Source: Lyophyllum atratum
Lineage: Eukaryota; Basidiomycota; Agaricomycetes; Agaricales; Lyophyllaceae
Assembly (NCBI GenBank): GCA_014905825.1
Contig: JACGCN010000013.1
Coordinates: forward strand, 620,001 to 684,000
Length of the DNA stretch: 64,000 nt
Direction of reading: 5' to 3'
Under the pieces are notes generated by a model. That model was not told where the DNA came from and searched no databases. It saw nothing but the letters and a program-made list of their open reading frames with translations. Made by a program: the position numbers and the translations under genes. Shown in pieces: positions 37,156-48,295 of the stretch (position 1 is the first letter of the stretch; every line of letters begins with the position of its first letter).

Positions 37156-38205
37156 TTACACAAGTTCGACCTCCCCTCGCGCAACGAGCTGCTCGACGAC
37201 GTAGTACGGCACCAACGAAATATGGCCCTTCTGCATTTCCAAGGCTGTTCCGCTGTAACTTGGCTTGAGTGACAAGTAGGTCTTAGGTCGTTCGCGACGT
37301 ACTCTGGCAGTCGAATAGGCGGACAATCTTGCAATGCATGTACGAATACAGGTCGAGTTTTATCCGGTTGATTGACTGCAGAAGAGAAGTCAGATATCTC
37401 TCAAGCCCGAGGGTCATTTTGGCCACTCACTCATAGGAGGAACAAAGGCAGGACTATCATCCAGCTGAGCTTGAGTTTCAGGTAGGCTCTGCAGGACACA
37501 CTTATATAAGTGGCGATCTAGAATGTCGGCATATCTAGGTGCATGATAAGAACAGCAGTATAACGGGTTTTGTCGCAAGTATTTACCGACTGGCGTGGTC
37601 TCGTTCGCCCGCTGTTAGCCTGGTCTGTATCTCCGCATCCGTCCTGATAAACCGAGCGTATTTGTCGATCTAATATGAGAGATCTGAGTATGATTAACAT
37701 GTACTCCGGACAGACGGTTGATGCTACAATTCACCTTATACTGCCGGGTCCGAATGTACGATCGCACAATGAATTTGACCCGCTCCATTTCGGTTTGAGC
37801 GAGCATAATGCGGACATGCTCGTCCTCGGATGTAGAGGCGTCCCCGCGTAGCAGTTGAACGGTTTGCGACTGGTAGAAGCGAGACTAAGAGAATGTTGCC
37901 ACTGCACCGTGTCGATCGCGACCCACCTGCCGCCGAATGTGGTCAAGTATTGTCACCAGGAGCTCTTCCTGTGCAGCCAAAATATCTGGACAGTTCCTCT
38001 CATTCGTCCAATGCCGTATCAATTGTTGCAAGGGCGTTTCATCTTCAGCCGGCTGGATAAATGGAACCGCTGCCCGACGTGGGGGGGCAGCAGGCATGGG
38101 TAGATCGTCATCATCTGGGGGAGCATTGCGCGCGCGTTCTACGAAAGACTGTCCGGCTTCACCTCCTCCTGCGGCTAGGAGATCGTATTCCGCGTCCCAG
38201 TCCAT
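37156..38205 (-). CDS. SLD5: GINS complex subunit Sld5
   Basis: Subunit of GINS, part of the CMG helicase that unwinds DNA at replication forks. The start used is ATG 38205 (MDWDAEYDLLAAGGGEAGQ); an in-frame ATG seven codons upstream is possible. After an acidic, Pro-rich N-terminus comes TPLQQLIRHWTNERNCPDIL with QEELLVTILDHIRRQ. Later exons give VQLLRGDASTSEDEHVRIML, TEMERVKFIVRSYIRTRQYK, IDKYARFI and VLQSLPETQAQLDDSPAFVP. Next come RPVFVHALQDCPPIRLPD and LEMQKGHISLVPYYVVEQL, ending ARGEVELV at the stop (37156-37158). The last splice (GTACGTC..TTACAG) restores the RLPDG motif of the C-terminal B domain. All family blocks are present. Tail-to-tail with NC2-alpha. Confidence 0.93.
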
Positions 38206-38929
38206 GGCCAAGTGCGTGATATACAAGCAAAGCGCTCACGCCACGGTAGGAGGACCGCGTTCAAGCCGGCCCTAAGTGTATCACGTGTGGCTAAAATCAA
38301 ATACACGCGTCTCAAAAAAAAATCGGAGTAACAGGTAACCTGTGGAGATGCTACAGAGACTAAACAAAGAAGACCTGAAGATCGTGTCTGTTTAAGAGAG
38401 GCTGGTGGCTGCTGGTGGAGACAAGTTTTCGAGACAGGATCCGTTCATTCGTGCAGAATATCGAAGAGAGGGGAGCGAAGCCGAATGAACCTCCTACGCC
38501 CGAACTTCGCAGCAAAGTCACGGATATTGTTATTCCACCCTGAATTAAAACACCTGATAACCCTTGGCGTATCAAGATCCGTTGTAACGGGAATAAATCT
38601 CCCTGTCGCCAAACTCACACGTCTCCTGCTCCGTGACAAATCTCCTTGTTTCGTTGCGATGCGTTCCATCCTATACATGTAGAATATACATGGGCTTAAC
38701 AAAATCGTGGATTCCCGAAAATACTGACCTGCGTGCCGCTCGCTGTTGGTACGGCATGTGGATGATTTCACACAGATGCCATGCCCCGGCTGATCGTTCA
38801 TAAGGGAGTGGTGTGTATATCTTTGGTTGTCGGCAGTCGTTAGCCTTCTTCGGTGACGTATGGTGGTTGTGAGTATAAGTAGCGAGGAAAGTTCATCGGA
38901 ATCAGGAGTCCGGAGATCCATCCGTTCAG
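38206..38929. other. divergent promoter region
   Basis: About 720 bp between Sld5 (leftward) and the DUF3074 gene (rightward). A minus-strand frame at 38445-38921 matches no family and is treated as chance. Contains a run of nine A at about 38315. Confidence 0.45.
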
Positions 38930-39922
38930 ATGCCAGAGGCGCCGCTGCCGGTAATACCCAAGACGCTGTCCCTAAACCCTGTGCCGCTTTCTAGTAGGTT
39001 ATGTTGTCTCTGGAATGCTAGTCCGGAGGCTCAGATGCAGAACTTCCCCCGGTTGAGGTCCTTGTTCAAGATGGGAAGTCCGTCCTTGAAGCATCCTTGC
39101 TATGGAAGAGGGGGAGGACGTTCGCCAGCGCGGAAACCTTTTACTACCGTCACCTCGACTCGGAGACATGGTACTGTCGAGTTAGCCAGTATCGAACAGA
39201 AGATATAAGCTTTACAGAGCTCTGGGGGACGTTGGGGAGGAACAAAGTGGAGAATGAGAAGCGGTGAGTGATCACGACGTCGCCGCTGCTGGCATTTGAG
39301 ATTATCATTATCATAGGTTCAAACCAGATGTCAAGGAAGTGACCCGTATCAAGTACTTTTCCGAGTTCGCGGCTGTGTGGTCCATATATTGTCACTATGC
39401 CCCACCGTTATCTCCTCGGGTGTTCACAGAATATCACGTAATGCATTTGAGCGATCCACCACCAGAGAGGCGTACCGGGTACGTGAGCAATTTCCTGGGA
39501 GGAGAAGAGACATTCGGAAAGTGTGCGTTTGGCAGCATTATGATATCGATCCCGGTAGATCTATCGTCTTCAAACAACATGTCCGAGCTAGAGGAAACCG
39601 GTGTAAAAGCGCGCCGCGTCCAAGTAGAACGCATCCAGGAGCTCGGCGGTGGCATGATAGAATGGAGGATGGCGACCTGCGAGGACCCTGGGGGTATGAT
39701 TCCCAAATCATGCGCCAAAAGGAGGACACAAGAAAGGATTGCCAAGGTAACATGCGATATATGGGTCATAAACGTTGTAATTGACGATGTACGTTACCTT
39801 AGGACGTTGGTTCCTTCCTCGCCTGGTTCCGGGACCCACACCGGAAAGGCAAAAGGAAAGGCACTTCGAATCGAGCTATCAACAGAGAAAGGGAGAATCC
39901 AGTGGTATCAGGAAATATATAG
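38930..39922 (+). CDS. DUF3074 (START-like) domain protein
   Basis: Small fungal protein with the DUF3074 domain, related to the START/Bet v1 lipid-binding fold; ligand unknown, likely cytosolic. Exon 1 (MPEAPLPVIPKTLSLNPVPL) joins by a GTAGGT..CAG intron to LPPVEVLVQDGKSVLEASLL. The domain continues KRGRTFASAETFYYRHLD, VSQYRTEDISFTELWGTL, KVENEKR, then FKPDVKEVTRIKYFSEFAAV, PLSPRVFTEYHVMHL and PPPERRTG. A perfect GTACGT donor here leads to IMISIPVDLSSSNN. The final part is RRVQVERIQELGGGMIEWRM, DPGGMIPK, an intron, then DVGSFLAWFRDPHRKGKRKG and a basic tail to TAG 39920-39922. The last exons were chosen because they restore the xVxSFLxW family ending. Confidence 0.85.
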
Positions 39923-40142
39923 CATGTGGGAGAGGAAGCAGTTTACAGAGAGCTATCTGAGTCTATAGAGCATCGTTATTGACGAGTTTTCCACAGACTA
40001 TGTACTTGTTCGAGAAATGTTCAATCCAGCCTAGAAATAAGGTAAGCGTACAACAACATCAGTCCTCAAGTTTTACGAACCTTTCATGTTGTCACTACGA
40101 GCCCCGAGAGTCAGCGCTAAATTATCGATCATAAACATAAAC

Positions 40143-40678
40143 CTACATTTCGTCCGGTTTCAAGTCTTCGAGTGTATCCAGAGGTTCATCAACTGGAGTG
40201 AGCATTTCTGGGACATGAAGTGTGAGAATAGTCGTTGTAGTGAAGACAATGTTTAGACGTACCAATGTCAAACGATTGTTTCGCCATACCCCGAGAGGCA
40301 TCCCTCCCCGCGAAGTTGCCGTACATGCCATCTTAACAAGTAGTCAGTCTGTCGCGTTTACATCCTAGGGAGTAGATATGACTCACTAGGCCCATAAAAG
40401 TTCCTCCCTGCAGTAACATCGAACACAGTTCCATTGATAGCGAGCAAAATCCTTCCGCCATCCTTGCCACTAAACGGCTCTAAAGTTATGGGCGTAAATG
40501 TCTTGAAAAGCACCGTAGGAGGATGAGCCTTTGGTATCCATGAGTACCCAGACTTGAACTCGTGCGGGATACTCTTCGACTTCGAGATGCTGGGGAAGAC
40601 GATGCGCTGCACCGAGTACAAAATGTATACAAACAGCGCAGTGTTAACAGGCGTTCCTAGATCAAACGTGAGCCCCAT
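40143..40678 (-). CDS. DAP1: Dap1/MAPR cytochrome b5-like heme protein
   Basis: Membrane-associated progesterone-receptor-type protein. The yeast relative Dap1 binds heme and supports Erg11 (lanosterol demethylase) in ergosterol synthesis. Three exons. Exon 1 has an N-terminal membrane anchor (TPVNTALFVYILYSVQRIVF) and the core FTPITLEPFSGKDGGRILLA, INGTVFDVTAGRNFYGP. A GTGAGT..AAG intron leads to NGMYGNFAGRDASRGMAKQS, the heme-pocket signature. A second intron leads to EMLTPVDEPLDTLEDLKPDE and a TAG stop at 40143-40145. Length and layout are normal for the family. Tail-to-tail with the DUF3074 gene and head-to-head with the BNR_4 gene, with about 400 bp between starts. Confidence 0.92.
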
Positions 40679-41077
40679 TCTTCTAAGTCGTCGAGGTTGA
40701 GAATGAGAGAAGAAGAGTCCGTCGGGCGTTGAGGATGAGAGTCGAGAGCGAGTGAATCGGAGTGGTGCCAGTCACGGTGAGGACTCGAACCACGTGAATT
40801 CCGCCAATTTCGGTCGCGATGATGGCGTGCGAAATGGACACCTCTCATCGCGTCCTCCAACTCTTTGTCAAGTCCACGGGTTTTGTGCCCATATAACTAT
40901 ATGTTCGACACATGAAGTCCTACAACCCTCTCTAACTCATCAGAGAATACACGAGAGAAAACCAATATCACTTCTATCACCACGGCCCGATGGTGACGGA
41001 CCGTCAGGAGCGAGCTTGCATAGTCCTTACATATAAGGACGCCTAATCTCCTGCTAAATTCAAGAAGCTACCTTCCC
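40679..41077. other. divergent promoter region between Dap1 and BNR_4 genes
   Basis: Shared 5' region of two oppositely oriented genes. A tRNA-like T-arm string near 40788 was examined and rejected. Confidence 0.5.
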
Positions 41078-42949
41078 ATGTTACGCCGCTTGATAGCTGT
41101 GCTCGCTGCCGCAGACATCTTCTTGGGTTTCTGTCGGGCAAGGTCTCTCTCTGTGGTAAATACGATAGTCTTGGGGCCAGATCCACCGACCGTCAATAGG
41201 CTGAACGGAGAGTCATTTCAACAGGACACTCTGGTGACATTCAATGGATACCAATATGCGTTGTTTTGGGTCGCAGATTCAGCAAATTCATCGGTGCGGC
41301 ATGCTTCAGTGTCGCGAAGACCTCTCCATCGCGGTCAGCGATCAGGTGACTGGGAGTCATTTATCTTGACCGACTACAATCAAACTGAAGATGACGGACA
41401 CGACATGTGCGTTTATTCCTTATTACTATACGCAGACCTGACTTATGGGAGTAGAACTTCGCTAGGCATTTCTCGCGGAGATGGTAGTCTTCATATCATC
41501 TTTGATCAACATGATAACCCCTTGCACTATCGCTCCTCAATACCAAGTGTTGCCACACACCCAAAAAAGGTATCATGGACGAAGGACATATTTGGACCCT
41601 CTGTGAGTACCATGTCATCATTACTTGCAGGTTCTGACAGGAACAAACCCAGGACTTTCTTCCCGGCCTCGAAACCTTAGACAACTCGACGCACTTTATC
41701 AATGTGACGTATCCTAGATTCTTGTCTATTCCATCTAGTAGTATATCTTCCGCATCGGACCTGCTATTGGAAATGAGAGTAGGACGGTCAGGACTGGGAG
41801 ATGACTGGCTATACCGTTACACACCGCACAGTAACTGGACAGTCATCGGGAAATACCTTGAGGTATGTCTATTCCTTATGTTCAACATACATACAATTTG
41901 ACGAGGATCAAAGGGTGTCAATAGTGAGATTGAATCATCCTTAAGTTTGGACTCTATATAGCCATTGGCTAGATAATGCCTATATCAACGGTCTTGATTT
42001 CGATTCATTAGGGAGGCTACATGCGACGTGGTATGCTAATACAGTTTATTCTTGAGACAACGTATAATCATCACTTACTCGTCCCCGACCGGCTTTCAGG
42101 ACATACCGCGATTTCATCAATGATACGGGCAAGGATGTCGCTGTGCAGGCTGGGCCCAATGGACCTGAGAACGTAAGTTTAGCACATCATAGATCTAACC
42201 CTCTTCTGAACTCCAGACAGAACCACGATCTAGACTACTCCTTCAGCCCAGACCTTGGATACACCTGGATGAACAACTGGCAACAAAGCGTCGGGAATCC
42301 GGCTCAAGAAATTCCCATTCAGCCCATATCAGCTGGAATCACCATCTTTAGCATCCCGAAGTTTGGGTAACCTGTCAAGCCACCCATACGGCGGTCTTTA
42401 CTGATACTTTTGCAGTGGGATTTTGAACCAAGAGGGACAGACTGTGGACAAGGATGGCAGGGTCCATGTCCTGAATCGTGAAAATGCAACTGGAACCGAA
42501 AGATGGTTTGTCCTGCCCGTAGTAACTCATAGACCGTAGTCACACTTCCTCGCAGGTATCACTACTGGCGCAGCAAAAATACCTTCTGGACTCGCACGGC
42601 CCTGCCACTGAACGTCTCCTCCGTCAATAACACCACCGGAACGCCCACAGTGATTGGGAAACGTGGAAAACTAGTCGCACCACCCCATTCAAACGACATC
42701 CTCGCCATCCTTCCTTCGAATGCACCTAACTCCACTGGGCTAACGATACTCGCAAGTTCTGCTCTAGCGCATTTTAGCGACTGGCGTGTCGTGTGGGAGG
42801 TGGAAAGTGGATTTGCTTGGGAACCTCTCTATGACCGGTACAGGCTTGACACGAGCAAAGAAGCAGGAGGCGATGGGATTCTGAGTTTGTTTTATGTCAA
42901 CGGGTCATCCGTGAGCGTTATCGATTTCGACGTGACGGGATTGGATTGA
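41078..42949 (+). CDS. secreted BNR_4 repeat protein
   Basis: Predicted secreted beta-propeller of the BNR_4 (BNR repeat-containing) family; such proteins may act on or bind polysaccharides, but the substrate is unknown. Signal peptide MLRRLIAVLAAADIFLGFCRA. Family blocks appear in order: NGESFQQDTLVTFNGYQYAL, FWVADSANSSVRHASVSRR, DYNQTEDDGHD, LGISRGDGSLHIIFDQHDNP, LHYRSSIPSV, then FINVTYPRFL-type sequence, GRSGLGDDWLYRYTPHSNW, INGLDFDSLGRLHATW, YRDFINDTGKDVAVQAGPNG and NHDLDYSFSPDLGYTWMNNW. The C-terminus (NRENATGTERWYHYWR, then SGLAWEPLYDRYR-like sequence) ends at TGA 42947-42949. About eight introns. Many Asn-X-Ser/Thr sites fit secretion. No frame damage was noticed. Confidence 0.85.
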
Positions 42950-44105
42950 GTTGAGATTTATCTACTTTCTACTCTACACTTTACTCACGCCTGATAATTT
43001 CTAGGTACGATAGTCGAACATGTATGTGTACCATAGGGACCGAAAAAACATAGCCTTGTAAACGTTTGCAGAAAGGCGGTTTGCGCGACTTGGTCGGCAA
43101 ATAAAAGGTTCCAACACCAAGGGGGACCGCCGGCGCTACCTCGCCCTGACCTCGTGCTTTACGGTGTGATGCTTGACTACTTACTGTAGCCAAGGTAAAT
43201 ATCCCCAATTACCCGTCCAACTGGACTTAGTGGATTGGACCCTTTACCCATCGAATTTCTCCCCCATTTTTCCTTCTTTCTTGGCTGAGACGGCATTGAG
43301 GCGTTAAACCTCCTCAATGGAAAGTCTTGACAGCCAGCTTTCGAAGACCGGTCTTGCAATCGGTGAGAGCCCGGGCCTCTGTTATGAGGACTTTACCAAC
43401 TTCATCCTCAGGCTTTGACGGCGGTATTACTCGGTGTATCTCACATTTGAGACGATGCCATCGACGTAGAATCAAGCCTAATCAAGCCTGGCACACTCTG
43501 GAAATACCCTCGATGATGTGACTCCGTATTCGGCGCGTCTTTGATGGTAGATCTCTTTGATTGACTCCCCGGGCTTGACAGTTCTCACATATTCGTACGT
43601 TAGCGCCACGCTGGATGTAAGTCATGCCGTGCCTCGAGTCAAGACGGCGTCAACCTGACCCTTCCGCTTTCGATAGTATCGCCACGGCCGATAGCACTTT
43701 ACTCCCGGAAAAAGCATTCCAGTGCGCAAGTTCACACCTTCTCATGATGATCAGCTCCGAACCCGCCGAGTATCAAGTTCCTTTGTCATGTTTCGACTCA
43801 CAGCCCCGGCATGTCATTTCAAGAAACCACTTTCTGACGACACTCACGATGGACTGTCGATCCCAGACTTTCAAATCTTTCGCATCATGACATGAGCTGT
43901 TTTTGAATGTAGACGCCGCTCATGCCGACGTCACCCGGTCATTCGCTCAGTCCGAGATATTATTACCATGCTCGAAACTCCTACTTCTGTTCGTGCGATG
44001 TAACTCCTACGTGGTTACAGCCTATTACAACATACCCAGAACAAAGTCCACAACAAAATACCCAAAAAGGAAAGAAAGATAGTCCAGGAGAGAGGTTCAC
44101 TAAAC
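42950..44105. other. spacer between convergent genes
   Basis: About 1.15 kb with only short frames (43327-43521, 43624-43890 plus). None resembles a known protein. Both neighbouring genes end here. Confidence 0.45.
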
Positions 44106-45164
44106 TTAGAGCGGGACGTGCTCTAGACCATACTGGGCAGCCAGAATAACAGGATCTTTGTCCTCGAGATAGATGCATGAATCTCCGGTGACGTTGACTT
44201 CGTATCCAGGCATGCAACGATGAACAAGGCATCCTCCCTTGACGCACGAAACATCAGAAACGCCAGCAATAGCGGTACAATCTACGCCTTCTGGGCCCAC
44301 TTGACCGTTGTAAAGTGGAATGATGCATCCGCCACCTTGAGATGGTACGTCAGTGTCTTTAGAAGGATTGAGGGTGCGAATTCAGACATACAGCTCTCGA
44401 GGTCAGTCTGAGTATTGAGGCATTCCCAAGACTTGGCGCTTCGTCCCAGGACGCCGCAGGCGCTGAGGCCTTTGGGGCATTGTTTGTCGGTGCCGTAGTG
44501 GAGATCACGCTTGACGTATCCGCTCGGGCATCCATGGAAGATGCCGCACTTGCCGTTGCACTCCGTGTAAGGCTGGTTGCAAACACAGGTAGTAGGGTTG
44601 TAGCTGGGGTACGGCGTGTAGCTATAAACGACTTATTAACAAAGGCGGATGCATGATAGGAGGAAGGTTAGCGGACCCATCTTTGCATGTGAACCCGCAT
44701 GGGTTTCCGTGCTGACAGACCTGATGTGAATGCGGTGGGTAATGGCACGTCTGCCCGGGGCATCCGTGAATCTGGAAAGGTGAGGTATTAGCGCGCATCT
44801 TGAAAGTGAGGACTAGACTTACCAAGTCTGTTAACGCTGCAGTAGTCTTTGGTTTTCCGGCAAGGGCGCTGGCCGAGATGGCATATACATTTGTAGCCAT
44901 AAAGTAAGGGAGAGTCGAAATGCAAAGGCAGGCATCTAAACGAAGTCATTCATCACGGTAATATCATGAGTAGGAATAAAGCTCACTAATTTTTCCGATA
45001 GTAATGAGCTTCTCAGGGAGTAACGGAATCGGAACCTTCAAGTAGCCATCAACTTCACCGCAGATATCGCTAATGGCGTCCGTACGCCCCGCCAGTTGGT
45101 TCAGGGCTACTACGCTGGAGAGCAGTGGGGCCAAGGCCAGCGCAGATGCGAAGATGAGACGCAT
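44106..45164 (-). CDS. secreted CPL1-like cysteine-rich protein
   Basis: Secreted protein with the CPL1-like domain widespread in basidiomycetes. The name comes from a Cryptococcus secreted protein; in mushrooms the role is unknown. Start ATG 45164: signal peptide MRLIFASALALAPLLSSVVA. After NQLAGRTDAISDICGEVDGY and several introns comes an EGF-like Cys-rich part (HGCPGQTCHYPPHSHQVCQH, GNPCGFTCKDG, TPYPSYNPTTCVCNQPYTEC). The CPL1 core follows: CPKGLSACGVLGRSAKSWEC, LNTQTDLESCGGCI, GVDCTAIAGVSDVSCVKGGC and VHRCMPGYEVNVTGDSC. It ends LAAQYGLEHVPL at TAA 44106-44108. About 290 residues, cysteine spacing as in the family. A presumed cell-wall or extracellular protein. Confidence 0.85.
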
Positions 45165-46137
45165 TCTGCTGACTATCCGTGGGGTGGGATCGGGGAGGAA
45201 CAGAGTGACAAGAAGCTTTTTATATGACACTCCGGCGAACGTGCAGAAAGTACGGCTTGATAACATAACCAATCGAGGCCAGGGGTAGGGCGCAGACGCG
45301 CTGTTCCTACTGACGTTTGATAGATCTAGTTATCTTGGGACGGGAAGAATCTTGGTCTATCATGAAACCACATATCGGGAACGGTGATCCTAGGGAATCC
45401 GGGAAGAACTCGACATACTGGACATTTGAAGGCGACGATCTGCAAATATGGACCTAGTCAAGAACGCCCCGCCGGGCTATCACCGGTCATTTGCGCCAAC
45501 CTGAGGGGTTTTAACGGAGTCGTTGATCAACCTCGTTGAGATACGTCGAGTGATGCTGTCAAAGCTGATCTCGGCCGGCCAAGTGTTCTTCCAAAACGTC
45601 GATATCTAAAGTTGACCTGCGTTGTGTCGCACCTTGCCGTATAATGCGGCGGCCCTGTTGATCGAAGGAAAATGTGCGAAGTTAACGACTTGACCATACA
45701 TGACTTCTTCGCTGGGTGCAGTCGGCGCAGAAGTTCGTGTAGATATACTCGTGCTGATAATGGTACGCCTCCGGCCCCGCATGCAGTGTATATGAGCGAG
45801 AAGTAATTACGCCAGTTTCCAGTTACGGAACCTCCCGCGAAGCCGTCCTCTGTGTCATTATCTGACAGTTTGTTGGTAGCTGCCACCCTTGTTTCGGTCA
45901 AAGTCTGTATGTCGAGGAACCGCGAAACTTGATGGATAGATATTATGGACGGAGCGGTCTGGGCAGGCTGACATCTCCCATCACGGTTCGACATGGCCAT
46001 GGGAGTTTGCAGGAGCCGCTGGAAAGTAAGCAAATTCAGGTTGGCACCCTCTGTAGCTGTGTTGGGTCGAAGCAGGAGGGGAATTCAAAATCAGACTCAG
46101 CTTGGTTTACTCCGTCACCAACCAGCACCGACACACA
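45165..46137. other. unassigned spacer
   Basis: Contains the CPL1-like gene promoter (leftward). A minus-strand frame of 168 codons (45527-46033) has no recognisable domain and overlaps short plus frames. Possible flank of the transposon-derived ORF. Confidence 0.4.
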
Positions 46138-47595
46138 ATGCCTCGCCTCACCGTCGACCCCAATGGCGAAATCGCGCCGGACTTCGCTCAGGACGAGTAT
46201 CTCATAGCTCGGGAGACGATCATGGACCTGCTGCAGATGACGGACGCGCAGGCTGCGTCAGCCCTGCTCACCACATGGACGGCCAAACTCGAAGCACGGA
46301 AGGCCGCATGGGAAACCGAGCGGGCGGACAGGCAGAGAGATGAAGAGGTTGAGAAGCCAATAGAAGAGGTGCGAAGGCAGCCAAAGGCCGAGACGGAGGA
46401 AGCTCGAAGGCGAGAGCAGGCGGCCGGAGGCGACCGCACCCTTCCCATCAACTCCCGTCGTCCCTACCCAACGGTCGACACACCTAGGGAGAAGAAACCG
46501 CCGAAGACCATGCCTTTACTCGTCGACAAGGAGGCGCCGCGCGAGCTGGTCAACCAGCCCTCTCGGTTCGCTTTGAACAAACTGAAGGACTTCGATTACA
46601 TCGAGCTCAGCTATTTCACGCCGGAGGCCTGCGACAGCGCCGCCAAGCACGATTTCTCCATCGGGAGCGAAGCCTTCACGTTCATGCATGTCATCCCCGA
46701 CGAAGAACTTCAGTGGGAGCAAATGACCCTCGCCTCCACTTCAATGGTCGCCCATATGCTCAAGGCCCACTGGCCGAAAGAGCACCTCGAAGCCCTCCGC
46801 ACCTTCTACTACAATATCATCAACCACAAGTGGAGAGCCACTCGGGACGGCTACGCGGCCCTCCTCATCTACCAAGCACGGGTACGTCGCGAATGGCATC
46901 ATCAGCTCGAGGACCTCGATGGGGACGGCGCATTCAACATCGGAATCATCAACGACGTATTGCTGAGCAACATAAGGGAAGAACTACGGAGCAAGAGGTT
47001 TCAAATGGAAATGGCAGAGTCAGTTTTTTCCCCCTTGCCTTATATGACCGAACACCCGCTAACCTTTCCTTTCATCTCTCTCGCCTCCCTGGGCTCCAAT
47101 AATCCACCTATTCGTTACGAATGTTTCGTACATCCACGCTCCCACGCACCCACGACCTCGCCATCGTGCTCCTGCACACCCCTGCGCTCAACTCGCGATC
47201 TCCGTCTGAACGCATGTGCAGAATGGATGCGAGACTCGCCCAACTCGTGTCTGAGGCACAAGCGAGGACGAGATCACCCCGCCGCAGCATCTCGCCGCAA
47301 CACCAGTCTCGAAACAACGTCCACAGGAAACACGACCGCTCCCCATCGCCACCCTACCATAGACCCAGGGACGGCAAGCGGAGGCGTAGAAATTACAACT
47401 GAGACGGCCAGGATTTTCGGACCCGCGCAGCCTCACCCGCCGCAACCATTGCTGCCTGCGTCGTATGTCCCAGACGTCACCACCACCCAGTCTGGGATTG
47501 TACTTCGCCCACTACGCGGGACGAACAAGGCCCAAGAGGTCGAAACGGAGGGCCTCAAGATTTGTTCGAACTGGCAGAAACCGGACTGGCGCTGA
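46138..47595 (+). CDS. gag-like transposon-derived protein, probably frameshifted
   Basis: Resembles a protein type common in Agaricomycete genomes and often near retroelements: an N-terminal coiled coil (RADRQRDEEVEKPIEEVRRQ), then RFALNKLKDFDYIELSYFTP, EEACDSAA-type sequence, LQWEQMTLASTSMVAHMLKA, ALLIYQARVRREWHHQLEDL and FNIGIINDVLL. I infer a gag- or capsid-like origin. After about 47020 the family-like signal moves to another frame: RMDARLAQLVSEAQARTRSP, a basic Arg/Ser tract, and a zinc-knuckle-like CVVCPRRHHHPVWDC near 47458-47502. It then returns to the first frame for GLKICSNWQKPDW before the stop at 47593-47595. Either small introns bridge these frames or the gene is decayed. No reverse transcriptase or LTR was found nearby. 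Confidence 0.45.
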   Translation: MPRLTVDPNGEIAPDFAQDEYLIARETIMDLLQMTDAQAASALLTTWTAKLEARKAAWETERADRQRDEEVEKPIEEVRRQPKAETEEARRREQAAGGDRTLPINSRRPYPTVDTPREKKPPKTMPLLVDKEAPRELVNQPSRFALNKLKDFDYIELSYFTPEACDSAAKHDFSIGSEAFTFMHVIPDEELQWEQMTLASTSMVAHMLKAHWPKEHLEALRTFYYNIINHKWRATRDGYAALLIYQARVRREWHHQLEDLDGDGAFNIGIINDVLLSNIREELRSKRFQMEMAESVFSPLPYMTEHPLTFPFISLASLGSNNPPIRYECFVHPRSHAPTTSPSCSCTPLRSTRDLRLNACAEWMRDSPNSCLRHKRGRDHPAAASRRNTSLETTSTGNTTAPHRHPTIDPGTASGGVEITTETARIFGPAQPHPPQPLLPASYVPDVTTTQSGIVLRPLRGTNKAQEVETEGLKICSNWQKPDWR

Positions 47596-48295
47596 TGAAC
47601 AGTCAAACCTCCTAGTTGATCAGTTTTTGCATGTTTGCGAAAGCCCTCAGTCCGAGGTCGGTTTTATCCTCCTCTTCGGAGATTTTGGAAGTGGACCGCG
47701 AACAAGGGCTAATGTCGCCCAACTCTTTCATCGGCAACCCACTCCGGGTTCAGTGTTTTTATGCCAAAAGTTGTCCCAATTTGCGCCTGGACCGCGCGTA
47801 TGTAGCTTACTAGTGCGGCTCTTGGGAAGACAATCTGGCGACTGGCTATAATCCTGGAAGGGAACTTAAAAGGCGTAGAGGAAGAATGTAGAATGACGAA
47901 GCGGCAAATTCAGTTGTATATCTCAAGCGTCAGCTAAGCAGAACCTAGCAGGCCTGTAGAAGCGCGTCTCGAGGTCAGGCCTTCGGTTGTACTGGTACCC
48001 AGATAACTGAGAAGAGAATCTTGACAACGACATCCAAACGGCACATTAAAACAAATTCATTTTGACTACAAGAAGTAAACTTCGATACTAGAAAGAACAA
48101 CATTGCACAGAAATTAAAACAGAGTTGGGGGTTTGAGATATGTATAGGAGACAGCAAATGTAAGTGCACTCGCGAACGCTCTGCAACGATTAAGGTCGTA
48201 GCGGCGGACCAAAAGCAGTCTGAAGCGAGAGCACCACCCCACTAGCGATCTGTAGTTTGAGGAAGAAGGATCTTCAAAACGCAACAGCGTCCTCT
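47596..48295. other. spacer between convergent genes
   Basis: Short frames only (47616-47813 plus). No supported gene; includes the Epl1 3' end. Confidence 0.45.

Noticed and set aside
40780..40850. TGGTTCGAGTCC on the minus strand, resembling a tRNA T-arm
   Set aside because: The stem around the loop does not pair over five bases and no matching acceptor, D-arm or anticodon arm was found.
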